Shown here: positions 1 through 5,759 of the stretch, piece after piece
Numbering within the stretch: position 1 is the first letter of the stretch
How the letters are laid out: every line of letters starts with the position of its first letter
Translations under genes and position numbers: made by a program
Notes under the pieces: generated by a model
Databases searched by the model: none
What the model was told of the DNA's origin: nothing
The model's input: the letters and a program-made list of their open reading frames with translations, nothing else
From: an uncultured Ruminococcus sp.
GTDB taxonomy: Bacteria > Bacillota > Clostridia > Oscillospirales > Acutalibacteraceae
DNA length: 5,836 nt
Reading direction: 5' to 3'
Assembly: GCA_902772795.1 (NCBI GenBank)
Contig: CACYBZ010000196.1
Location: 1 to 5,836, forward strand

Positions 1-810
1 AACCGTTCCTAAAATTTGTCCTATACTTACAGGAATTTCTTCGCCGTTATTTGTCACAGATTGAAACTGTTCTGATAAAGTAAACGCATTTTCCTGAAAA
101 AGTGCCATGACAGTCGAACCGCCAAATTCAAAATAGCCTTTTTCTTCGCCCTGTACGACTGCGGTGTTTTTATTGATGTTACAGATTTTTCCGACCATCA
201 ATGCCCCGATTTCCATTTGTATCACATCTCCGAAAACAGATGTTTCAATAACGGCATATTCTCTGCTGTTCTGAAACCACACGGGATAGGCTTCGCACGC
301 TATCGGGCGAACCGAATGTAACACACCGTCTATTCTTTTCTGACAACGTACCTCACCGCTGACAGCATAAATATAATGATGATAATGCTTCGGCTCTAAA
401 CGGAACACACAACAAATACCATTGGCAAATTTTCGGGATAATTCCTTATCCTCAAGTAAATCAGCAACCGTATATTGACTGTGTTTTATGGGGAGTTGCA
501 GTGTATCGCTGACACGGTAAACACTAAGATAAGCATCACAAGGACTGATTATTGCTTTATCGTTTGGTCTGATGGTCAGTGTTTTGGTACGTTTGAAAAA
601 ATCGTTGAATGAACGGAATTTCTGTTGGTCAAATTCCTGTAAATTGATATTGTACTCCTTGACATAACGGGAAATCAGCCACTTTGACAACGGTGACGAC
701 AAATACTTTGCCATCGCCTGAGAAAAATACGGCTTTTTCACAAACGGTTTCAACAAACCTCTTCCCAATGCTGTACCGTACAGAAAACGCATGGAAGGCG
801 ATTCACTCAT
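1..810 (-). CDS. psd: Phosphatidylserine decarboxylase proenzyme, 3' end cut off by window edge
   Basis: Decarboxylates phosphatidylserine to phosphatidylethanolamine at the inner face of the membrane. The 270 residues visible on the minus strand are open to position 1; family members of this type are usually about 280-300 residues, so only a short C-terminus should be missing. The self-cleavage site is FGGST at residues 229-233, with Ser232 as the expected pyruvoyl precursor. SPCD carries Asp92 of the processing centre. The conserved histidine block reads KHYHHY at 141-146, with His144 in the family's DYH position; the usual Asp before the Tyr is His here. The N-terminus (RFLYGTALGRGLLK, then SFNDFFKR) is typical of clostridial Psd. 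The start is the ATG at 810-808, overlapping the pssA stop as ATGA, with an AGAGGT ribosome site at 821-816. It is therefore translationally coupled to pssA, which supplies its substrate. The family call is very secure; activity is inferred. Confidence 0.96.
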   Translation of the reverse strand, partial: MSESPSMRFLYGTALGRGLLKPFVKKPYFSQAMAKYLSSPLSKWLISRYVKEYNINLQEFDQQKFRSFNDFFKRTKTLTIRPNDKAIISPCDAYLSVYRVSDTLQLPIKHSQYTVADLLEDKELSRKFANGICCVFRLEPKHYHHYIYAVSGEVRCQKRIDGVLHSVRPIACEAYPVWFQNSREYAVIETSVFGDVIQMEIGALMVGKICNINKNTAVVQGEEKGYFEFGGSTVMALFQENAFTLSEQFQSVTNNGEEIPVSIGQILGTV

Positions 811-1445
811 ACCGCACCTCTGAACACAAACAAACTGACAAATTCCAGAACACCAATGACAACAATCACAATTTTTCCTACAGACGCAGGTTTTCTTATC
901 TCTACAGGCGATACAAATCCTATCGCCGTCAACGCCAGCATAACCAGAAAACAAACAACATTACTAAAAAGTCCGTTGCTGAAAGCTATATAGAAAAGTG
1001 GCATAACCAAAGCAATCGTTGTTACAGGAACGCCAAGATAACTTTTACGTCTGCCATCTTTTCGGCTCTGCCGTTCTTCTTCAAGTACATTGAAGTATGC
1101 CAGTCGTATCAGTGCCGCCAAAATGTAAATACATGCCACTACCATGGACAAAACCTGAGCTCCGACAATCATGTAAACCAATATCGCCGGAAATACGCCA
1201 AAACTGACTAAGTCACTTAAAGAATCTATCTGTATGCCAAAACGTTTCTCATTTTCATCTCTTCCCTTTTTGGTAGATGCCACTGCTCCATCAAACATAT
1301 CGCAGATTCCCGAAATCATCAGCAACACTACCGCAAGAAAATAATTTCCCTTAATGGAATAGAATATGCCTACACATGCCGATAACATTCCCATATAGGT
1401 CAATATAACGGTATAACTATAATATCCTATGATTTTACGTTCCAT
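807..1445 (-). CDS. pssA: CDP-diacylglycerol-serine O-phosphatidyltransferase (CDP-alcohol phosphatidyltransferase family)
   Basis: Integral membrane enzyme of 212 residues that joins serine to CDP-diacylglycerol, giving phosphatidylserine and CMP; first step of the route completed by psd. The CDP-alcohol phosphotransferase signature is visible: Asp49, Asp52-Gly53, Ala56, Gly70, Asp74 and Asp78, the metal and CDP binding residues. Two deviations from the textbook motif DG(x)2AR(x)8G(x)3D(x)3D are seen: residue 57 is Ser where Arg is usual, and 12 residues rather than 8 separate it from Gly70. From memory, the longer spacer is common in clostridial homologues, whereas the Ser is unexpected. 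About six hydrophobic segments flank the motif (roughly 9-30, 33-48, 82-100, 102-116, 140-176, 190-208), and SLSDLVSFGVFPA follows it, as in serine-specific members. The start ATG has GGAGG at 1463-1459, 13 nt upstream. Serine rather than glycerol or inositol as substrate is inferred mainly from the adjacent psd. Confidence 0.93.
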   Translation of the reverse strand: MERKIIGYYSYTVILTYMGMLSACVGIFYSIKGNYFLAVVLLMISGICDMFDGAVASTKKGRDENEKRFGIQIDSLSDLVSFGVFPAILVYMIVGAQVLSMVVACIYILAALIRLAYFNVLEEERQSRKDGRRKSYLGVPVTTIALVMPLFYIAFSNGLFSNVVCFLVMLALTAIGFVSPVEIRKPASVGKIVIVVIGVLEFVSLFVFRGAV

Positions 1446-1545
1446 TATTATATTTTTTCCTCCCCTGTCTACGGTTAAATCCCTCTCAACCCGTCAATGC
1501 TGAAAGTCAGAATACTTCGTGCAAAATACGTCACACTTTCCGACT

Positions 1546-1575
1546 TTAATACAGTTCGTCGCTATTATACGTCAA
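1546..1575 (-). promoter_or_regulatory. Candidate promoter for pssA-psd
   Basis: On the minus strand, TTGACG at 1575-1570 (5 of 6 to the -35 consensus) is followed after 18 nt by TATTAA at 1551-1546 (4 of 6 to the -10). A perfect TATAAT also lies at 1569-1564 and could be the -10 of an alternative, activator-dependent promoter, since its -35 position (around 1587-1592) is poor and falls inside the inverted-repeat arm. Which one is used cannot be decided by reading. Confidence 0.45.
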
Positions 1576-1583
1576 TTATCTTA

Positions 1584-1625
1584 AATAAACATTGATAACA
1601 GCCTGCTATTTTTTCAATGTTTATT
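1584..1625. repeat. Perfect 12-bp inverted repeat, probable operator
   Basis: AATAAACATTGA at 1584-1595 is the exact reverse complement of TCAATGTTTATT at 1614-1625, with 18 nt between arms. Each arm, read toward its own operon as TCAATGTTTATT, ends just upstream of a -35 candidate: 5 nt before the plus-strand -35 (1631) and 8 nt before the minus-strand -35 (1575). No T-run follows it as in a terminator, and the position between divergent promoters favours a regulator-binding site. The likely binder is the adjacent OmpR-family regulator (inference). Confidence 0.6.
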
Positions 1626-1632
1626 CAATGTT
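1613..1632 (+). repeat. Direct repeat TTCAATGTT with 11-bp step, OmpR-type box candidate
   Basis: TTCAATGTT occurs at 1613-1621 and again at 1624-1632, exactly 11 bp apart. Members of the OmpR/PhoB family typically bind head-to-tail half-sites one helical turn (10-11 bp) apart, next to or overlapping the -35. The second copy overlaps the first two bases of the plus-strand -35 candidate. A third copy of the core, inverted, is in the arm at 1587-1595. Confidence 0.5.
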
Positions 1633-1659
1633 GCGGTATGACAATTCTGATTGTATAAT
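1631..1659 (+). promoter_or_regulatory. Promoter for the response regulator operon
   Basis: TTGCGG at 1631-1636 and a perfect TATAAT at 1654-1659 are separated by 17 nt. Transcription would begin near 1666, giving a leader of about 28 nt before the TTG start at 1694. The weak -35 next to TTCAATGTT repeats suggests dependence on an activator, perhaps autoregulation. Confidence 0.65.
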
Positions 1660-1693
1660 TGTCTGTGTTACTGGAAAGAAAAGATGTGATGAT

Positions 1694-2383
1694 TTGAGAA
1701 TACTGATAGTTGAAGACGAAGTGGAAATTGCAGACGGTATCAAAGCTATACTGGAAAAAGAAGGCTATCAGACAGATGTCGTCTATGACGGTCTGAGCGG
1801 TCTGGACGAATTGCTGAGTAATATTTACGACCTCGCCTTGCTGGATATCATGTTACCTAAAATCAGCGGTATTGACGTTCTGCGTTCGGCACGCAATTCG
1901 GGAATTGATACTCCCGTTATTCTGCTTACGGCACGTTCACAAACAGAAGATAAAATTATGGGACTGGACAGCGGAGCTGATGACTATCTTACCAAACCGT
2001 TCGATGCTGGTGAACTGCTGGCAAGAATTCGGGCAAGATTCCGCCGTCGTGATAATGTTATCACACAGTCTATTTCTTTTGCGGATATTCGTCTGGAACA
2101 GTCTACCATGAAACTTTACGGTCGTGAACGGTCGGTTAAACTGGCAAAAAAAGAATATCAGCTTCTGGAATATCTGCTGGTCAATCACGGCTGTATTTTG
2201 ACACGCAATATGCTTGTTGCCAAAATATGGGGATATGATGACCAGGCAGAATATAATCAGCTTGATGTCTATATCTCTTTTGTACGCAAAAAACTGAAAT
2301 TTGTCAGTGCTAATATCTCTATTGTGACAGAAAAAGGAGTCGGTTATTCTCTTCAGGCGGGCGGACATACTGATGGAATCTGA
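1694..2383 (+). CDS. OmpR/PhoB-family response regulator
   Basis: Cytoplasmic DNA-binding partner of the following histidine kinase; 229 residues from the chosen start. Residues 1-115 form a receiver domain: acidic pocket Glu7-Asp8, phosphoacceptor Asp51 (in LLDIMLP), Thr79 and Lys101 (in YLTKPF). Residues about 130-225 form a winged-helix effector domain, with KKEYQLLEYLL, the recognition-helix region around QLDVYISFVRKKL, and the wing GVGYSL. I chose the TTG at 1694: the protein then begins (M)RILIVEDE as the family does, and the reading frame's earlier ATGs (1592, 1628) lie at or before the promoter, whose transcript starts near 1666. The ribosome site is GGAAAG at 1673-1678, 15 nt away and longer than usual, so initiation may be weak. 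The 3' end overlaps the kinase gene by 11 nt. Probable targets are its own promoter and the divergent pssA-psd operon (inference from the repeats between them). Confidence 0.94.
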   Translation: MRILIVEDEVEIADGIKAILEKEGYQTDVVYDGLSGLDELLSNIYDLALLDIMLPKISGIDVLRSARNSGIDTPVILLTARSQTEDKIMGLDSGADDYLTKPFDAGELLARIRARFRRRDNVITQSISFADIRLEQSTMKLYGRERSVKLAKKEYQLLEYLLVNHGCILTRNMLVAKIWGYDDQAEYNQLDVYISFVRKKLKFVSANISIVTEKGVGYSLQAGGHTDGI

Positions 2384-3626
2384 AATCAGAAAAAAATTTG
2401 TCATTATCACTGTTTCACTGACAACACTGCTTCTTTCCGTTTTTTATCTTTCCATGCATTTTTACTATCGCTATTGGTTTGAACAGGATACGTTACAGTT
2501 TCTGGAATGGGTAGCTGACAACGGTGTTTTCCCGACAGATTCGGATAATCCCCCACCGTCTGCGAACCATAACAATCTTGATGACTCCGAATTTGTCATA
2601 ACCGCTGTGGTTATGCAGGACGGCAAACGTATTTCTGAAAATGCTGTCGGTAACAACTGCAACACCGAACCTATCCCTCAGGAAATTATTGACTGTATTC
2701 TTGCCAATGACGATGATGACTATAATGCAGGGTCGTATATCTATGTACTGCGACCGCTTTCCGATAACAAAACACTTCTTCTCATCACTGATTCGGATTA
2801 CAACAGTACCAAACCGACAAGGTTATTATCAAAAATCATACTGATATTGCTTGGTGTTTTCCTGATGACATCGATTGTCTTTTTTCTTTCCCGTTTTATT
2901 ACCAATCCTGTTACCAAAGCAATGTTGCGTGAAAAACAATTCGTTTCTGATGCCAGTCACGAACTGAAAACTCCTCTCGGGGCTATCAGTATCAATGCTC
3001 AGGCACTTCTGGGCAGTGCGGAAAAAGTGTTCTCTCCCAAATCAGAAACAACCGTTCCTCTGGCTGAGTCCCGACGCAACTACGAAAGACATATACAGAA
3101 TATTATACGGGAATCTCAGCGTATGAACCGCCTTGTTGAAAAACTTCTTATGCTCTCTAAAATTGAAGAAAATAAAGTGCGAAAAAAATCACAGATTTCT
3201 CTTTCCTCCTGCGTGGAAGAAATGGCTCTCACTTATGAAAGCGTTGCCTATGAAAAGGGTATCCACTATAGTTATGATATCGCAGACGGTATGAGTATCA
3301 ACGGCATAGAAGATGAAATCAAACAACTTATCGCTATATTAATTGACAATGCAATAAAATATACACCCAAAGACGGAAATGTCCGTACAACACTGCAACG
3401 CAGAAAAGAAAAAATTGTTCTTACCGTAGAGGACACCGGGGACGGTATTCCCGCTGAAAATCTGCCTCATATCTTTGAACGGTTTTATAAAGCGGATATT
3501 TCCCGACAAAGCAGTTCTTTTGGCCTTGGACTTGCCATTGCCAAAGCTATTGCTGACAGACATAAAGCACATATCTCCGCCGAAAGTACGCCCGGCAAAA
3601 ATACAAAATTTGAGGTGGAATTCTGA
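2373..3626 (+). CDS. Membrane sensor histidine kinase
   Basis: 417-residue sensor that should autophosphorylate and pass phosphate to Asp51 of the preceding regulator. Membrane spans lie near residues 9-31 and 151-173, enclosing an extracytoplasmic domain of about 118 residues that is acidic (LDDSE, ANDDDDYN) with two cysteines (96, 108); I do not recognise its fold. The H-box is FVSDASHELKTPL with His196; the N-box DNAIKYTP has Asn326; then DTGDGIP (354-360), FERFY (369-372 region) and GLGLAIA (384-390). Two oddities: only about 16 residues separate the second span from the H-box, too short for a full HAMP domain, and the loop between the two dimerisation helices is about a dozen residues longer than usual (54 residues from His196 to RMNRLV). 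The ATG at 2373 overlaps the regulator gene, with weak G-rich ribosome-site character at about 2354-2363, so coupling is likely. The signal sensed is unknown. Confidence 0.94.
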   Translation: MESEIRKKFVIITVSLTTLLLSVFYLSMHFYYRYWFEQDTLQFLEWVADNGVFPTDSDNPPPSANHNNLDDSEFVITAVVMQDGKRISENAVGNNCNTEPIPQEIIDCILANDDDDYNAGSYIYVLRPLSDNKTLLLITDSDYNSTKPTRLLSKIILILLGVFLMTSIVFFLSRFITNPVTKAMLREKQFVSDASHELKTPLGAISINAQALLGSAEKVFSPKSETTVPLAESRRNYERHIQNIIRESQRMNRLVEKLLMLSKIEENKVRKKSQISLSSCVEEMALTYESVAYEKGIHYSYDIADGMSINGIEDEIKQLIAILIDNAIKYTPKDGNVRTTLQRRKEKIVLTVEDTGDGIPAENLPHIFERFYKADISRQSSSFGLGLAIAKAIADRHKAHISAESTPGKNTKFEVEF

Positions 3627-3629
3627 ACT

Positions 3630-4703
3630 ATGGAAAATGAGAAAAAAGCAAAAATTGACCGATATAAAAAAATATTCTGGGTAATATTTTCGCCTTTATT
3701 GGCGATACTCACTGTATGGGCAGTACTTCAGCAAAATAAAAGCGTATCTTTTAAAGATATTATCGACACTGTTTCCCATACCAACAAAGTGTGGTTTACC
3801 TTAGCGGCCATCTCTTCTTTTTTGTTCATCGTATTTGAAGGTGTCGCCTTACGCTCCATTCTTAAAGGTGCAGGTTACCGTCCGAAAGTGTTTGACGGTC
3901 TGCTCTACAGTACTTCGGATATTTATTTTTCGGCAATTACCCCTTCTGCAACAGGCGGTCAGCCTGCCACCGCTTATTTTATGATGAAAGACGGCGTTTC
4001 GGGTGGTGTCGTTACCGCAACACTCATTCTCACTCTGATGATGTATTCTCTTTCTGCGGTCGTGTTGGGTATTATTTCCATCATTATTTCTCCCCACTCT
4101 TTTTTCAGTTTCAGTCCGCTTTCAAAACTGCTGATTATTCTGGGGGCTGTCGTTCTGGGTACGCTGACATTCTGTTTTTTCTTCATGCTCAAGAACGGCA
4201 ACAGGATTTTTTCATGGCTGGAACGTTTTTTTAACTTCCTTAAACGGAAAAAAATCATCAACTTTCCCGAAAGAGTGTTCAAAAAACTGAATAAAACCAA
4301 AACGGACTATGCGGAATGTTCCAAACTTCTCGCCAGAAATCACTGGATTCTGATAAAATCCTTTATCTGGACATTTCTTCAGCGATTTTCACAGACCATT
4401 GCCCCTGCTTTTCTGTATCTTTCTCTCGGCGGTGACATAAACTCCTCTTTCCTTATCTTTTCCAAACAATGTCTGATTACTATCGGCTATCATCTTATTC
4501 CCATTCCCGGAGCAATGGGCGTTGCCGATTATTTAATGATAGACGGCTTTTCGGAAATTATGGAACGTAATTCGGCTTTCAGTCTTGAAATACTCAGCCG
4601 TGGACTGACATTTTATCTGTGTGTATCGTTCAGCGGACTGATTACGCTTATCGGCTATATTATCAAAAGAATACGAAAAACTGACATGACTGTCGAAAAG
4701 TAG
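3630..4703 (+). CDS. Lysylphosphatidylglycerol synthase transmembrane-region family protein (YbhN/UPF0104-like putative lipid flippase)
   Basis: 357-residue polytopic membrane protein matching the N-terminal flippase-like part of MprF. Family signatures are ITPSATGGQPATAYF at about 103-117 and PIPGAMGVADYLMI at about 291-304; hydrophobic spans fall near 15-33, 55-73, 127-155, 164-187, 242-265 and 325-346. There is no C-terminal aminoacyl-transferase domain, so it cannot itself make lysylphosphatidylglycerol. Stand-alone members are thought to move lipids or lipid-linked molecules across the membrane, though the substrate here is unknown. The start ATG lies 3 nt after the kinase stop with GAGGTGG at 3612-3618, making it the last gene of the two-component operon. 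That placement, and a phosphatidylethanolamine operon divergent to it, suggest a role in membrane lipid distribution or defence against cationic peptides. The basic C-terminal tail (IIKRIRK) should be cytoplasmic. Confidence 0.88.
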   Translation: MENEKKAKIDRYKKIFWVIFSPLLAILTVWAVLQQNKSVSFKDIIDTVSHTNKVWFTLAAISSFLFIVFEGVALRSILKGAGYRPKVFDGLLYSTSDIYFSAITPSATGGQPATAYFMMKDGVSGGVVTATLILTLMMYSLSAVVLGIISIIISPHSFFSFSPLSKLLIILGAVVLGTLTFCFFFMLKNGNRIFSWLERFFNFLKRKKIINFPERVFKKLNKTKTDYAECSKLLARNHWILIKSFIWTFLQRFSQTIAPAFLYLSLGGDINSSFLIFSKQCLITIGYHLIPIPGAMGVADYLMIDGFSEIMERNSAFSLEILSRGLTFYLCVSFSGLITLIGYIIKRIRKTDMTVEK

Positions 4704-4709
4704 TGTTAT
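4681..4709 (+). promoter_or_regulatory. Weak promoter candidate for the NUDIX-small protein unit
   Basis: CTGACA at 4681-4686 (5 of 6) and TGTTAT at 4704-4709 (4 of 6) are 17 nt apart. A transcript starting near 4716 would begin inside the terminator stem. The NUDIX gene has only 36 nt between terminator stem and start codon, so its promoter must be here or it relies on read-through. Low confidence. Confidence 0.25.
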
Positions 4710-4712
4710 CTT

Positions 4713-4738
4713 AAATGCCGTGACAACGGCATTTTTTA
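4713..4738 (+). terminator. Intrinsic terminator of the regulator-kinase-membrane protein operon
   Basis: A perfect 9-bp stem, AAATGCCGT (4713-4721) with ACGGCATTT (4726-4734), closes on a GACA loop and runs directly into a T-tract (4732-4737). It sits 9 nt after the stop of the membrane-protein gene. Confidence 0.9.
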
Positions 4739-4770
4739 TTATCAGCGTAAATAAAGAAAGGATACCCGAT

Positions 4771-5277
4771 ATGGATACTGTTCAAAATTATTGTTCTGTC
4801 TGCGGAAATAAACTTATTCTTAAACCGTGCAACGATGAAGGTATGGTGAAATATTGTGATAAATGTAACGCATTCCGTTTTCCCGTTTATAACAGTGCTG
4901 TAAGTATGGTCATTTTCAATCCTGACAAAGATAAAATCCTGTTAATACAACAATACGGACGCAAAAGTAATATTCTGGTTGCAGGTTACATCAACAAGGG
5001 CGAAACACCACAACAGGCATTGCAAAGAGAAATAAAAGAAGAAGTAAATCTCAATGCGGTAAGCTGGGATTATAATGACAGTATGTATTTTGAGAAAACA
5101 GAAACTCTGATGCACAATTTTGTCGTTGTGACAGACAGCGAGGATTTTACACTCAAGGAAAACGAAGTAGACAAAGCTCAATGGTTCAGTATCAAGGAGT
5201 CTGTCGAAAATATCCGACCGAACAGTATGGCAGAAAAATTTCTGCTGAAATCACTTCAGACCAGAAATCTGCTTTAA
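4771..5277 (+). CDS. NUDIX hydrolase with N-terminal zinc ribbon
   Basis: 168-residue cytoplasmic protein expected to cleave a nucleoside-diphosphate-linked substrate. Residues 8-32 form a zinc ribbon with two CxxC pairs (Cys8/Cys11 and Cys29/Cys32). A NUDIX fold follows, with its box starting at Gly72: Glu78, Arg86-Glu87 and Glu90-Glu91 are all present, so metal binding looks intact. The Gly near the end of the box is replaced by Asn93 (EEVNL). The ribbon-plus-NUDIX order recalls NADH pyrophosphatase NudC, but the protein is much shorter and lacks the SQPWPFPxS-type motif that follows the box in NudC, so I do not call it NudC; the substrate is unknown. The ATG at 4771 has AAAGGA (4757-4762) 8 nt upstream. 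A longer in-frame reading from a GTG at 4720 would begin inside the terminator and is unlikely. Probably cotranscribed with the small gene 33 nt downstream. Confidence 0.9.
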   Translation: MDTVQNYCSVCGNKLILKPCNDEGMVKYCDKCNAFRFPVYNSAVSMVIFNPDKDKILLIQQYGRKSNILVAGYINKGETPQQALQREIKEEVNLNAVSWDYNDSMYFEKTETLMHNFVVVTDSEDFTLKENEVDKAQWFSIKESVENIRPNSMAEKFLLKSLQTRNLL

Positions 5278-5310
5278 CCATCTACTTCAGATAAAAAGGA
5301 GGTGCATTCT

Positions 5311-5520
5311 ATGAGAATTATTTTTTATCTGCTAAAAAAACTGATAGGATTAATTACTCTTTTTGTAACGCTAATCGGTACTTTTTCTGCTCTGTACGTG
5401 TGGCTGTCCAAAAAAGGAATTATCAAATCAGAATGGATTATTGAAAAAACACCTTCAGGAAAAGGAATGCGTTTTGTTACATCAATACGTGACAAAATAT
5501 TTCTTTCTTTTCAGGTGTAA
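5311..5520 (+). CDS. Small single-span membrane protein of unknown function
   Basis: A 69-residue protein I do not recognise. The start is well supported: a full AAGGAGGT ribosome site (5296-5303) lies 7 nt before the ATG at 5311, better than a GTG at 5302 that overlaps that site. Residues about 9-31 are a hydrophobic segment with short basic flanks (KK before it, SKK after), so one membrane span is likely. The remaining 36 residues are basic (KKG, EWIIEK, SGKGMR, RDK). By the positive-inside rule both flanks are basic and orientation is uncertain. It follows the NUDIX gene by 33 nt with no terminator between them, and is followed 7 nt later by a terminator, so it ends that transcription unit. 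The strong ribosome site makes a real gene likely even without a recognised family. Confidence 0.7.
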   Translation: MRIIFYLLKKLIGLITLFVTLIGTFSALYVWLSKKGIIKSEWIIEKTPSGKGMRFVTSIRDKIFLSFQV

Positions 5521-5527
5521 ATCACAG

Positions 5528-5569
5528 AAAGCGTTTTTCCAACCATTGTCAGTTGAAAAAACGCTTTTT
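5528..5569 (+). terminator. Intrinsic terminator after the small membrane protein gene
   Basis: AAAGCGTTTTT (5528-5538) pairs with AAAAACGCTTT (5557-5567). The stem extends after one C/A mismatch by CAAC/GTTG (5540-5543 with 5552-5555) around the loop CATTGTCA, and a T-run follows the GC core (5565-5569). The A-run on the upstream arm may let it also work in the reverse direction. Confidence 0.85.
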
Positions 5570-5605
5570 ACTGTTTCAAGGGTTGCACCCTTGAAAATCC
5601 TGCCA

Positions 5606-5627
5606 AGGGGCTTTGCCCCTTGACCCC
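5606..5627 (+). repeat. Left arm of a 22-bp imperfect inverted repeat
   Basis: This 22-nt stretch matches the reverse complement of 5785-5806 at 20 of 22 positions; the two differences are adjacent (TG here, CA in the other). Each arm also contains its own GGGGC-NNN-GCCCC hairpin. Confidence 0.75.
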
Positions 5628-5759
5628 ACCCACTTTTGAAAAAGTGGGACAAAACTTTTTGTAGCTCACTTCGTTCGGAATGTTTTCTCTGCGTTGTCCG
5701 AAATCTGCGTCAGCAGATTTCGCCTCAAAAGTTTCGGTCAAGCCTTTTCAAAGGCTTGC

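Larger units (their letters stand above)
1446..1693. promoter_or_regulatory. Divergent control region between the pssA-psd operon and the two-component operon
   Basis: The 248 bp between the divergent start codons contain no convincing gene. They hold promoter candidates for both directions, a perfect 12-bp inverted repeat between these promoters, and an 11-bp-step direct repeat; each is listed separately. On the minus strand the pssA leader would be roughly 90-100 nt. It has only a weak small stem (about 1473-1491, reading GGTT/AACC at its ends) and nothing I recognise as a riboswitch. CGTCA recurs at 1492, 1529 and 1570, which may be chance. Confidence 0.8.

Noticed and set aside
684..1211. 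Long plus-strand reading frame opposite psd and pssA
   Set aside because: It is antisense to two clearly recognised, motif-bearing genes, its composition is low-complexity (rich in Asn, Tyr, Arg, Ser), and it has no recognisable domain.
1446..1545. Riboswitch or T-box in the pssA leader
   Set aside because: Only a weak short stem is visible, and no conserved riboswitch core or T-box sequence.
1592..1693. N-terminal extension of the response regulator from upstream ATG codons
   Set aside because: The extension covers the inverted repeat and promoter, the predicted transcript starts near 1666, and response regulators begin at the RILIVEDE strand reached from the TTG at 1694.
1937..2410. 157-codon minus-strand reading frame
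   Set aside because: It is antisense to the response regulator, without ribosome site or recognisable motif.
3974..4300. Minus-strand reading frames within the membrane-protein gene
   Set aside because: They lie opposite a gene with strong family signatures and look like composition-driven shadows.
3630..4703. Full MprF lysylphosphatidylglycerol synthase
   Set aside because: Only the transmembrane flippase-like part is present; the aminoacyl-transferase domain is absent and the gene ends at a terminator.
4720..4770. GTG start extending the NUDIX protein by 17 residues
   Set aside because: The GTG lies in the terminator hairpin, and the ATG at 4771 has a well-spaced AAAGGA.
5441..5623. 60-codon plus-strand frame overlapping the small membrane protein gene
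   Set aside because: It runs through the terminator and into the hairpin repeats, with no ribosome site of its own.
5661..5722. tRNA-like look of GTAGCTCA followed by GTTCGGAAT
   Set aside because: No acceptor stem, anticodon arm or T-arm can be assembled; the bases pair instead as simple hairpins.
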